A DNA stretch of 64,000 nucleotides. It comes from Micromonospora carbonacea (GTDB lineage Bacteria > Actinomycetota > Actinomycetes > Mycobacteriales > Micromonosporaceae). Both the position numbers and the translations under genes were made by a program. Location: contig NZ_JACHMZ010000001.1 of NCBI RefSeq assembly GCF_014205165.1, forward strand, positions 992,001 through 1,056,000, given 5' to 3'. Numbering within the stretch: position 1 is the first letter of the stretch; every line of letters starts with the position of its first letter. The notes beneath the pieces are model-generated. The model saw only the letters and a list, made by a program, of their open reading frames with translations. It was not told the DNA's origin and did no database searches. Below, one piece after another: positions 8,081 to 14,940 of this stretch.

Positions 8081-8935
8081 CTAGTCGTCGGCGTGCATCA
8101 GGTGCGCGAGGGCCGCGCCCATGCCGAGTACGGCGACGGGTAGGCAGGCGACGAGGGTGGTGATCCACCAGGGGGCCGAGGTGACTCCGGCGGCGATCAG
8201 CAGGTGGTAGGCGACCTGGCCGAGTGCGCCGATGGCGAGGGAGCCGAGGGCGGACCACTTGGCGAACCGGGCCGCCCGTGCGGGTACGCGGCCGGAGAGC
8301 CACACGTAGAGGGCGAACGCGCCGTAGGTCTCGACGCCGATCGGGAGGGTTATGGCGGTGTCGATGACCCACCCGGACCCGATGCCGGGCAGGAGGTTGA
8401 CCTTCCCGAACCCGGTGAGCTTGCCGAGGCCGACCCAGCCGCCCCAGATGGCGACGAACGCGGGCAGGGCGAGCAGGATCACCGGCCACACCACCGCCCG
8501 ACGCGACCGCGCGGGCCGAATCTTGGTACCCGGGCTTTCGACCATGCTGACCTGCTCAGCCGGCGACCCGGCCACCGGCGGCGGGGCGGGGGTCGGGTCC
8601 GGTGCGGTCTGCTCGGGCCGCTCGGGCGTGTCCGGGTCCGTCCCGTCGGTGTCGGTGTCCGGGGTGGGGTCGACCGGGACCAGCACCGGCCGGTCGGCGA
8701 GGCTGCCGCGGAGCACCATCGCGGCGTGCAGCGAGTCCGCCCGGTCCTGCTGGGCGCGTTCCTCCCGCAACCGGGTCAGCAGCTCGTTGGCCTTCTCCGA
8801 CCCGATCCGGAACCGCTTCATCAGCCGGTTACGCGACGGCAGCGCGTCCAGCTCGTGAGCGAGCTTCCGGGCCGCCGGAAGCAACTCGTCCACGGGTTGC
8901 GGGTAGCGGGTGCCGTTGATCGTGGGGGCGGTCAT
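8081..8935 (-). CDS. Spd-like membrane protein (DUF2637-type transfer spread protein)
   Basis: 284 aa from the ATG at 8935, with GAAAGGA upstream. The N-terminal third (about 20-80) is a soluble helix-turn-helix-like region, RNRLMKRFRIGSEKANELLTRLREE. A Pro/Asp/Thr-rich linker follows (about 105-165), then four hydrophobic segments to the C-terminus. This layout matches SpdB/DUF2637 proteins of actinomycete plasmids and AICEs, which help spread transferred DNA through mycelium. They are sometimes mislabelled as ABC permeases. It is coupled to the upstream Cys-rich gene by a 4-bp overlap. Confidence 0.7.
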   Translation of the reverse strand: MTAPTINGTRYPQPVDELLPAARKLAHELDALPSRNRLMKRFRIGSEKANELLTRLREERAQQDRADSLHAAMVLRGSLADRPVLVPVDPTPDTDTDGTDPDTPERPEQTAPDPTPAPPPVAGSPAEQVSMVESPGTKIRPARSRRAVVWPVILLALPAFVAIWGGWVGLGKLTGFGKVNLLPGIGSGWVIDTAITLPIGVETYGAFALYVWLSGRVPARAARFAKWSALGSLAIGALGQVAYHLLIAAGVTSAPWWITTLVACLPVAVLGMGAALAHLMHADD

Positions 8936-9096
8936 CGGGTGTCGTCCTTTCGGGTAGTGGTGGGGGCGGTGCAGCACTGGCCGTCCGGGGCGGGACAGCC
9001 GTGCAGGCACGCGCCGCAGGACTGCTCGATGCAGTGCTCGCCGGTGTCGTCAGCGGCGCAGGCCACCGGGTCGCAGATGCAGCAGGCGGGGGGCAT
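8932..9096 (-). CDS. 54-aa cysteine-rich protein
   Basis: Starts at the ATG at 9096, overlapping the previous stop, and its own end overlaps the Spd-like gene. Ten of 54 residues are cysteine, with spacing C-C-x-C, C, C, C-x2-C, C and a terminal C-C, plus two histidines. This suggests one or two zinc sites. Tight overlaps on both sides argue that it is translated. I do not recognise a family; position suggests an accessory role in transfer. Confidence 0.6.
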   Translation of the reverse strand: MPPACCICDPVACAADDTGEHCIEQSCGACLHGCPAPDGQCCTAPTTTRKDDTR

Positions 9097-9434
9097 CAGC
9101 CCACCGCCACGGCGGCGAGCGCGTCGGCGGTGGCCGTGTCCAGCGGCGACACGTCGAGGTAGTCGGTGGCGTCGGCGTAGATCTCCCAGCCGTGCCACGT
9201 CGGGTAGGCGTTCAGGGACCGGACCGGGCGACCGTCGTTGTTGACGCGCTCACGCTCGGCGGTCAGCAGGTTCGGGGCGTTCAGGCCGGCGGCGTCGAGC
9301 CAGGCACGCAGCTCGCCGACCGACCCGAACGTGATCGCCATGGAACTGCCGTCGCTGTGGACACGGATGCTGGTCGGGGCGGCGAGCAACAGCAGCTCGG
9401 CCATCACCGCGCGGTGGCTCTTGCGGTCGGTCAT
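9096..9434 (-). CDS. Conserved hypothetical element protein, 112 aa
   Basis: The chosen ATG at 9434 overlaps the upstream stop (ATGA). The protein, MTDRKSHRAVMAELLLLAAP at the start, looks like a small soluble alpha/beta protein with a segment SSMAITFGSVGELRAWLDAAGL. It has no membrane helix or catalytic motif. It belongs to a chain of four overlapping genes (9550 down to 8081). Function unknown. Confidence 0.6.
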   Translation of the reverse strand: MTDRKSHRAVMAELLLLAAPTSIRVHSDGSSMAITFGSVGELRAWLDAAGLNAPNLLTAERERVNNDGRPVRSLNAYPTWHGWEIYADATDYLDVSPLDTATADALAAVAVG

Positions 9435-9550
9435 CGCCGGGTCTCCTTCATCTTCGGGGTCGGCAGGTTCAGCGCGTGCCCGATGGCGAACGGGGCGAGC
9501 ATCACGGCGGGACCGCCGAGCAGGATCAGCAGCAGAAGCAGCCAGGTCAC
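9431..9550 (-). CDS. 39-aa single-TM peptide
   Basis: A GTG start at 9550 is preceded by GGAGGT with a 5-nt spacer, one of the best ribosome sites in the element. The product begins MTWLLLLLILLGGPAVMLAP, a single membrane helix with a short basic tail. It overlaps the next gene by 4 bp. Such mini-proteins are common in AICE transfer operons, but no function can be assigned. Confidence 0.6.
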   Translation of the reverse strand: MTWLLLLLILLGGPAVMLAPFAIGHALNLPTPKMKETRR

Positions 9551-9632
9551 GGGGCACCTCCAATCGACTGGGGAGAGCAGGCCGGCTCGGTGCAGGTCAG
9601 CAGGTGGGACGGCAGCCGAGGGGCGACGGTCA

Positions 9633-9884
9633 TCACGCGACTCGCGGAACCGGAACACCGCGTACCGCGAGCAGGGCCCGCGCCTCGCGGAGCACCCGGC
9701 GCTGTGCGCGGCGCAACCGCTGCCAGTCCATTTCGCTCGGTACGGCGTCGCTGAACAGGAGCGTGATCTGAGCGTCGAGCAACATCACCTCTGCCTCGAT
9801 CAGCGGCATCTCCTGCTCGATCGCGGCGAGGTCGGTGGTGCTCGGCTCCCGGAACTCTTCGGGGTGTCTCTGCGGCTCAGCCAC
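9633..9884 (-). CDS. DUF6284-like small protein
   Basis: 83 aa from a GTG at 9884. The stretch TDLAAIEQEMPLIEAEVMLLDAQITLL followed by an Arg-rich helix (RLRRAQRRVLREAR) matches my memory of DUF6284 proteins found in actinomycete mobile elements. It is predicted to be all-helical and soluble. It is the first gene of the leftward transfer operon and is divergent from the HTH gene at 10001. The shared 116-bp intergenic region carries palindromic repeats that probably regulate it. Confidence 0.6.
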   Translation of the reverse strand: MAEPQRHPEEFREPSTTDLAAIEQEMPLIEAEVMLLDAQITLLFSDAVPSEMDWQRLRRAQRRVLREARALLAVRGVPVPRVA

Positions 9885-9936
9885 GTCGGCTGTCCTTTCG
9901 ATCTAGAAGGGGTTCGATTCAGAGATGCGATTCTCT

Positions 9937-9992
9937 GTTGCGCAACAAGGTAGCGATACGCGGCGAGGTTGCGCAAGTGGGTAGCGGTAACG
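9937..9992. promoter_or_regulatory. Palindromic direct repeats, probable operator between divergent genes
   Basis: The palindrome GTTGCGCAAC is at 9937-9946, and TTGCGCAA recurs at 9969-9976, 31 bp (three helical turns) away. Each is followed by a near-identical tail: GGTAGCGATACG at 9949-9960 and GGTAGCGGTAACG at 9980-9992. The second copy lies 9-32 bp before the GTG at 10001. A dimeric repressor binding both copies could control the leftward transfer operon and the rightward HTH gene at once. The small HTH protein next door is the obvious candidate. Confidence 0.65.
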
Positions 9993-10000
9993 TTGTTCGG

Positions 10001-10237
10001 GTGACTGACCCTCGGGACGAACTTTCAGCAGCTACGAAGCGCTATCGGCGTACCGAAGCGGCCCATGAAGCGGCGCGTGAGGCCGTGGTCGCGGCTGTCG
10101 TTGCCGCGCTCCGGCAGGGCGTGGGGCCGACCGAAGTTGAGCGGCTGTCGCCCTTCAGCGGTGCGTACATCCGGAAGCTCGCGCGGCAGAACGACGTGCC
10201 CGCCGCGCCTCCCGGCCCCAAGCGCGCGGCTCGGTGA
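10001..10237 (+). CDS. Small helix-turn-helix protein, putative regulator
   Basis: 78 aa. I start at GTG 10001 (MTDPRDELSAATKRYRR); no ribosome site precedes it, and the operator-like repeat with a TAACGT box lies just upstream, so a leaderless message is likely. After a long charged helix, the segment GVGPTEVERLSPFSGAYIRKLARQN reads as a helix-turn-helix with its recognition helix near residues 47-62. The tail is basic. It is probably an element regulator acting on the palindromes upstream. Starting at 9938 would place codons across the operator and is less likely. Confidence 0.6.
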   Translation: MTDPRDELSAATKRYRRTEAAHEAAREAVVAAVVAALRQGVGPTEVERLSPFSGAYIRKLARQNDVPAAPPGPKRAAR

Positions 10238-10247
10238 GGGCGGGCGG

Positions 10248-10511
10248 TCAGCTGGCCTTCCGTCGCGTGTAGTCCTCGGCGTTGACCAGGCCGGTGGTGA
10301 GCGCGGATTCCTCCATGTCGTCGAGGACCCGAGCGGGGATGACCAGTCGGCCACGGACCTTGATGGCTGGGAACTGCCCAGCGTGGATCGCTCGGTACAG
10401 CGTCACCTCCGACATGCCGAGGATGGTGGCAACCTCCGACACGGAGTGGAAGCGGGGGCGCGGGTGGTGGGTGATCGTGCGTACGGTGCTCAACCTGATC
10501 TCCTGAACCAT
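10248..10511 (-). CDS. xis: Excisionase-like HTH protein
   Basis: 87 aa from the ATG at 10511. The core FHSVSEVATILGMSEVTLYRAIHAGQFPAIKVRGRLVIP (residues ~20-58) is a classical excisionase/MerR-type winged helix (HTH_17). A short acidic-then-basic tail follows. In AICEs this protein acts as recombination directionality factor, favouring excision by the integrase. Here it is separated from int by 4.4 kb of other genes, an unusual arrangement. It could alternatively be a plain regulator of the same fold. Confidence 0.75.
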   Translation of the reverse strand: MVQEIRLSTVRTITHHPRPRFHSVSEVATILGMSEVTLYRAIHAGQFPAIKVRGRLVIPARVLDDMEESALTTGLVNAEDYTRRKAS

Positions 10512-10625
10512 CGGGGCTTGCTCTTGCCGTCTGGAACCAGTGAAATCGATGGAAGGCGCTTCGGCGACGCAAGTTGAGTGCAAGGCCCGGCAAGGCAGTG
10601 CAACCCTCAGCCACGGGAGACGGAA

Positions 10626-11903
10626 ATGACGAGGATCGAGCGGTGGACCGGCGCTCTGGCTTGTCTTCTCCAGTCGGCATCGGGTATGACGAACGAGAGC
10701 TTCGCGACGTGGCTGGGAATCGCGGTCAGAACCGTCGCCTACTGGCATAGTCGGCCGGACACCGTGCCCGGAAACTCCAATCAGGAGATTCTTACTGCGG
10801 CGCTGGACCGGGTATCCGATGCGGTGCGGGATCGCTTCTTCCGTATGGTTTCGGATTCGCTCAAGCAATCCGGAATTCCTCGTACCGGAAACGTCGTTCT
10901 CGACGTTGTGAGTGACGCCGCGAATTCTGTTGTCAATGATCCTCTGTTGACCAGCGGCCCGGTCGGAGCCGAATCGATCGAGTCGTTACAGGAGGAAATG
11001 GCGCTGCTGGCGCGTGCCGGGGGGATGGCCGCGTTCGACACGTTCACCAGCGCCCGTCGTCTGCGGGATGAGGCCAGGAAGCTGGCTGAGCGTACCCGCA
11101 GGCCGGGCGACCTCGCTGACCTGTACGTCATCGTCGGCCAGGGGACGGCGCTCATGGCGTCCACCGCGTTCGATCTCGGGCACTGGAACGACTCGGCGGC
11201 GCTCGCGCGGGCTTCCACCCAGTACGCGGACCTTGCCGGGCACGCTTCGCTCAAGGCGTGGACGTACGGACTGCAAATGACGTTGGCGAACTGGCGCAAC
11301 GAACCCGATGCGGCACTGACCTACTTCGCTCGCGCGATGCGTGCGGCTCCCGAGGGTGAGCCGAGACTCCGGCTCCGATACATCGCTTCCCGCTCTCACG
11401 CGCTGCTGGCCGACGCGGAATCGGTTGCCGGGGTATTGGAAGCGGCCCGGCGTGATCGGGATATGGCGGCTTCCCGTCCCGATGATCTCAGCCGGTCGAT
11501 CGGCGGCGAGTTCGCATTCGGGGAAGCCAGAGCGGCGGCGTGCGCGGCGGCGGCCTGGCTGGATCTGCGCAACGGCGAGCAGGCGGCGAAGTACGCCCGT
11601 GAGGCGTTGCAGGTCTACGAAGCGCTGCCGCTGTCCCGCCGTCCGTACTCCCAGATCAACGGGACGCAGATCGACGTGGCCGCTGCTCACCTGCACATGC
11701 GCGACCGAGACGGCGCGGCCGAAGCGTTGCAAGGCGTTCTCGACCTACCGGCGCAGAAGCGGAACGTGTCGCTGACCGGGCGGCTGGAGAAGGTCGGTCG
11801 GCTACTGACCACGCCCGCGTGGCGTGAGGACTCGGAAGCGCAGCAACTCGCCGAACGAATCTCCGTCTGGCTCGCGGAGACGTCAGCCCGTCCGCTCTCC
11901 TGA
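10626..11903 (+). CDS. HTH/TPR regulatory protein
   Basis: 425 aa; the ATG at 10626 has GGGAG upstream, so I prefer it to a frame beginning at 10578. Residues ~15-50 (MTNESFATWLGIAVRTVAYW) look like a helix-turn-helix. The remainder is a helical repeat domain of the tetratricopeptide type, with motifs such as ALARASTQYADLAGHASLKAWTYGL and GEQAAKYAREALQVYEALP. Proteins of this build are frequent on actinomycete integrative elements and are thought to sense a peptide or small ligand. Its last 21 bp overlap the convergent epimerase gene. Confidence 0.68.
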   Translation: MTRIERWTGALACLLQSASGMTNESFATWLGIAVRTVAYWHSRPDTVPGNSNQEILTAALDRVSDAVRDRFFRMVSDSLKQSGIPRTGNVVLDVVSDAANSVVNDPLLTSGPVGAESIESLQEEMALLARAGGMAAFDTFTSARRLRDEARKLAERTRRPGDLADLYVIVGQGTALMASTAFDLGHWNDSAALARASTQYADLAGHASLKAWTYGLQMTLANWRNEPDAALTYFARAMRAAPEGEPRLRLRYIASRSHALLADAESVAGVLEAARRDRDMAASRPDDLSRSIGGEFAFGEARAAACAAAAWLDLRNGEQAAKYAREALQVYEALPLSRRPYSQINGTQIDVAAAHLHMRDRDGAAEALQGVLDLPAQKRNVSLTGRLEKVGRLLTTPAWREDSEAQQLAERISVWLAETSARPLS

Positions 11904-12917
11904 CGCTCGCCACGCGGCGAGCACCCGCGCTTCCTTGTCACGGCTGAGCCCGATCTCGTTGGCCCGGTCGTGGGCGCTTACCTCCCCGGTCTCGACCAGC
12001 CACCGCCAGGTGTCGGCGACAGTTTCGGCCAGCGGCCGGCAGAACAGGCCGGCTCGGTGAGCGCGGGACGGATCAACTCGCCAAACACCCTCGAAGGTGC
12101 GCCAGAGCGGCAGCTCGGACCACTGCCGCACGCCCTGGTGGAGAAGCACGTCATCCGGCACCCACTCGAACTGCGGTGCGGCGCCGGTCGCGTCGGCGCA
12201 CGACGCGAGCAGCTCCCCGAACGTGGCCTCGCCGACGGGGGCGCAGACGTTGAACGCGCCGGAGATGCCCTCGGCGGCGGTACGCAAGGCGAACGCGGCC
12301 AGGTCGCGGACGTCGACGGGCTGAATCGACCGATCCGGCGAGCCCGGTGCGAGAACCGTCCCGCCGGCAGCGACCCGGCGCAGCCACCAGGGCAGCCGGC
12401 CGACGTACTCGCGCGGACCAAGCACCACACCGGGCCGTAGGACCGTTGTCCGATCCGGGCCGAACGCGGCCAGTGCGGCAGCCTCGCACCCCGACTTCTG
12501 GTAGCCGTACTGCGTCGGTCCGTCTTCGGTGTCGGTGCCGTAGTCCGGCCCGGCATCCGGTGGGCAGTAGAGCACCTCGGATTCCTCGCTGAGCGGCTTC
12601 ACCGGCCAATCCCGGTAGACGCTCACCGTCGACATGAAGACGTACCGGCCGGCGACGGGATCCAGCGCGCGAGCCACGTCGAGGGTGTTCCTCGGTACGT
12701 AGCCCGAGGTGTCCACCACGGCGTCCCACGGCCCGGCGGCGGCCAGGGCATCGACGTCGGCCGGCTGCGTCCGGTCCCCTCGGATCGCGTGTACGCCGTC
12801 AACGTCCGGCCCGGTGGAGCCCCGGTTGAACGTGGTCACCTCCCACCCTGAGTCGAGGGCGGCTGTCACGATCGTGTGGCCTACGAACCAGGTTCCGCCG
12901 AGAACCAGCAAGCGCAT
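11883..12917 (-). CDS. NAD-dependent epimerase/dehydratase family protein
   Basis: 344 aa from the ATG at 12917 (MRLLVLGGTWFVG). It is an atypical short-chain dehydrogenase: an N-terminal GGTWFVG nucleotide-binding loop, a catalytic YxxxK-type motif in QYGYQKSG, and a substrate region with RPGVVLGPREYVGRLPWWLRR. The likely cofactor is NAD(P) and the substrate a nucleotide sugar or similar metabolite, but the substrate cannot be read from sequence. It is convergent with the HTH/TPR gene, with overlapping 3' ends. It is probably cargo of the element. Confidence 0.78.
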   Translation of the reverse strand: MRLLVLGGTWFVGHTIVTAALDSGWEVTTFNRGSTGPDVDGVHAIRGDRTQPADVDALAAAGPWDAVVDTSGYVPRNTLDVARALDPVAGRYVFMSTVSVYRDWPVKPLSEESEVLYCPPDAGPDYGTDTEDGPTQYGYQKSGCEAAALAAFGPDRTTVLRPGVVLGPREYVGRLPWWLRRVAAGGTVLAPGSPDRSIQPVDVRDLAAFALRTAAEGISGAFNVCAPVGEATFGELLASCADATGAAPQFEWVPDDVLLHQGVRQWSELPLWRTFEGVWRVDPSRAHRAGLFCRPLAETVADTWRWLVETGEVSAHDRANEIGLSRDKEARVLAAWRASGERTG

Positions 12918-13080
12918 TGGACCATCATGCCGAGAAGGAGCCGCCAGGGATGCACGGGGATGTCTCCTGGTGAACATGGGGTCGAGCCTGACTGTGACCT
13001 GTTGGCGAGCTGGCCTGTACTTGGATCAAGAGCGCCGCGCGGCGCGGGTCGGGGCGCGGCAATCGGCTCCTGCGGAGCCG

Positions 13081-13110
13081 CCGCCCCGGCTGCCTGCGGA
13101 GCCGGGGCGG
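13081..13110. terminator. GC-rich hairpin, possible terminator
   Basis: CCGCCCCGGCT at 13081-13091 pairs perfectly with AGCCGGGGCGG at 13100-13110 across an 8-nt loop. A smaller CGGCTCC/GGAGCCG hairpin precedes it at 13064-13080. There is no U-tract, as is normal in high-GC actinobacteria. It lies 290 bp beyond the 3' end of the leftward membrane-protein gene, so it could end that transcript before the epimerase gene. Confidence 0.4.
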
Positions 13111-13323
13111 AAGGTCAACCGGCCCGCAAACCACGCCGACACCCTGAATCCCGAGAGTCACCGGCAGCGAGGGCCCGTCTGACCGGCGTAGCGGCACCCG
13201 ACGAGCTGCCCGGATCCAGTGGCCGAAACGTCGGCGGGTTGCGCCGCGGATGCAGGCTAGAAAGACCGCCTTCGGCCGGGAACTCCGGCTCCGGGATGGT
13301 CGGGATGCTCCGGCCTGTGTGGG

Positions 13324-13346
13324 TCGATGGCAGACGGGATGGCAGC
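13324..13346. repeat. Second copy of the 23-bp cargo-flanking repeat
   Basis: TCGATGGCAGACGGGATGG plus CAGC, differing by one base from the copy at 391-413. Both copies have the same orientation relative to an AT-rich leftward gene and lie just past its stop codon (55 bp here, 16 bp at the left). Confidence 0.65.
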
Positions 13347-13400
13347 AAGTTGAGCTCAGGTCGGGCCTTCTGCCGCTGCAACGTCAGTAGCCAGTCGTGT

Positions 13401-14279
13401 TTATGGGCACCGATCGTGTGAGTAGGAAGTCGTACCTTTGCGTAGTTTGAGAAGTGGGCGATTAGCCCACTGCGGCAGATCGTCGCAAGTCTGACGTGAC
13501 TTGAGCTCGGACAGGGGTATCGTACGAACCTTGCCTGCTGTCGCGTCGAGAAAAGTGATTTGGTCTTCACTCTGCTGTAACGCGTATATCTTGCTCGGTT
13601 TGACACTTGGGCCAATATTTGCGGATTCTGCCGGCAGCCACATCGATCCTGAAACTATTTCATTTAGAAATACCACGAGAATCATTGGGAGGATGGTCGA
13701 TGTGGCCCCCTTTGGCCATGAAGTGCTTTCCCTGTCGCTACCTGCATCTACCAATGAATAAGCCCCCCACAGTATTCCCAAGAATGTGGCAAGGATAACC
13801 ATTATTGCCGGCAGGAGGAAAAATGCTGTCCCGATTATAGGAAGAGCGCTTCCGCTGGCGGCCAGCCTTAATGGTGATACGAATTCTTCTGAACCGGACT
13901 TCTTGGCTCTCGTGAGCTTGTGTGCGGGAAACCAGATCGTCCATGCTATTAGGGCCGCCAGGGAGAGCATCCACACTATGGGGGTTAGGACTGATACTAG
14001 CAATCCCTGAATGTTAAGTGTCTTAGCGAGATGCAAAAATGTTGCCCTATCGCCCGCCGAGACGACAAATATTTTGAACGAGGCTAGTAATGCCCCTATG
14101 AGGGGGATGGCGACCAAGGGATCCATGCCGTGGTCGCGCGTGAATGAAAGAAGGCGCATGAATGGTGGCGTTGCTGTTGGTGTCCGGACTTTTCGCTGAG
14201 TTGGTATTTCTTCAGAGAAGTCTTTGACTTCGCCAAATTGGTTGTTGGGTCGCGTTCTGCGCTTTCCCCTGTTGGTCAT
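13401..14279 (-). CDS. AT-rich multi-TM membrane protein, unknown function (cargo)
   Basis: 292 aa from an ATG at 14279 with GGCGGA upstream. A basic N-terminus (MTNRGKRRTRPNNQFGEV) is followed by hydrophobic segments near residues 56-75, 92-118, 143-172 and 195-215, then a soluble C-terminal domain of ~75 residues containing IYALQQSEDQITFLDATAGKVRTIPL. No family is recognised. Its base composition is far less GC-rich than the flanking genes and similar to that of the AbiTii-like gene, so it was probably acquired separately. A defence or exclusion role is possible but unsupported by motifs. Confidence 0.65.
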   Translation of the reverse strand: MTNRGKRRTRPNNQFGEVKDFSEEIPTQRKVRTPTATPPFMRLLSFTRDHGMDPLVAIPLIGALLASFKIFVVSAGDRATFLHLAKTLNIQGLLVSVLTPIVWMLSLAALIAWTIWFPAHKLTRAKKSGSEEFVSPLRLAASGSALPIIGTAFFLLPAIMVILATFLGILWGAYSLVDAGSDRESTSWPKGATSTILPMILVVFLNEIVSGSMWLPAESANIGPSVKPSKIYALQQSEDQITFLDATAGKVRTIPLSELKSRQTCDDLPQWANRPLLKLRKGTTSYSHDRCP

Positions 14280-14398
14280 GTGTCTTCCGCCTTCGCGTGG
14301 CCAGCTGAGCTGGCGGGATGCGGGTCCTCGGATTGATGGTAGCGAAATTGCTTGCGTAAGGAAACGGCTGCTGCTTGGTTGGAGCGCGCAGGATCGGC

Positions 14399-14540
14399 CG
14401 TACAGCCATCCGTGCTGTCAAGTTGGCTGACAGGCACCGTCTGGGGCCGACCGGAGGATCCACGACGGCCCGGCAGACATGGTCAACGACATAGGTCGAA
14501 AGGAGTCTCGATCTTTGCAAGGCCAGCGTTGCGGCCTTGA
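14399..14540. repeat. Diverged ~140-bp non-coding repeat, copy 1
   Basis: Shares with copy 2 the words GTACAGCCATCCGT (14400-14413), GGGGCCGACC (near 14443) and GATCTTTGCAAGGC (14510-14523), in the same order and similar spacing. Between them is a recognisable CGAAAGGAGTCT, matched by CGAAAGAAGTCT in copy 2. The two copies are offset by 271 bp. The palindrome that is perfect in copy 2 is degenerate here. Confidence 0.6.
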
Positions 14541-14661
14541 GGGCCGCCCCCAACGGGCCGCAAGACGAGCACCCAGGCATCGTCGGATGAACACGACAAG
14601 GCGAGGCCAGCACGACCAGCCAGGATCGAGAGTCAGCACTCTTAATCCGCTGCTCTGTCGA

Positions 14662-14695
14662 GGCTTGGCTGTACAGCCATCCGTACAGCCAAGCC
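14662..14695. promoter_or_regulatory. 13-bp perfect inverted repeat (operator-like)
   Basis: GGCTTGGCTGTAC at 14662-14674 pairs with GTACAGCCAAGCC at 14683-14695 across the 8-base spacer AGCCATCC. The symmetry and spacing suit a dimeric DNA-binding protein. It heads repeat copy 2 and lies upstream of the membrane-protein gene, and downstream of int. Confidence 0.5.
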
Positions 14696-14813
14696 GGCCG
14701 ACGGACATAGTCCGGGGCCGACCTTGGGCGACACAGCGGGCAGGTCAGCGACAGTCGCCGACGCTGGCCGAAAGAAGTCTTGATCTTTGCAAGGCGGGGA
14801 TAGTCGTTGCGCT
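14670..14813. repeat. Diverged ~140-bp non-coding repeat, copy 2
   Basis: Begins with GTACAGCCATCCGT at 14671-14684 and ends past GATCTTTGCAAGGC at 14782-14795. Both copies lie in the 660-bp gap between the integrase gene and the membrane-protein gene. They could be binding arms for integrase or excisionase, a duplicated promoter, or the scar of an old insertion; nothing in the sequence decides. Confidence 0.6.
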
Positions 14814-14940
14814 CGCGGCCTGCCCCTGCGGGCGGCCTCCGGCCTACCGGAAAGTCGCTGAGATCACTTCACTGTCGCCTTCCTAAACCATTGTCGGCAG
14901 AGTGGATACATCGTGCTTGAGGGAGGGAGACTCGTCGCGG

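Larger units (their letters stand above)
12918..13400. other. Intergenic region with hairpins and a copy of the shared 23-bp repeat
   Basis: About 480 bp without a recognisable gene. It contains a 14-bp palindrome GCGCCGCGCGGCGC near 13032, small hairpins at 13064-13110, and the second copy of the 23-bp motif at 13324-13346, close to the stop of the membrane-protein gene. It must also hold the promoter for the epimerase gene. Confidence 0.5.
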
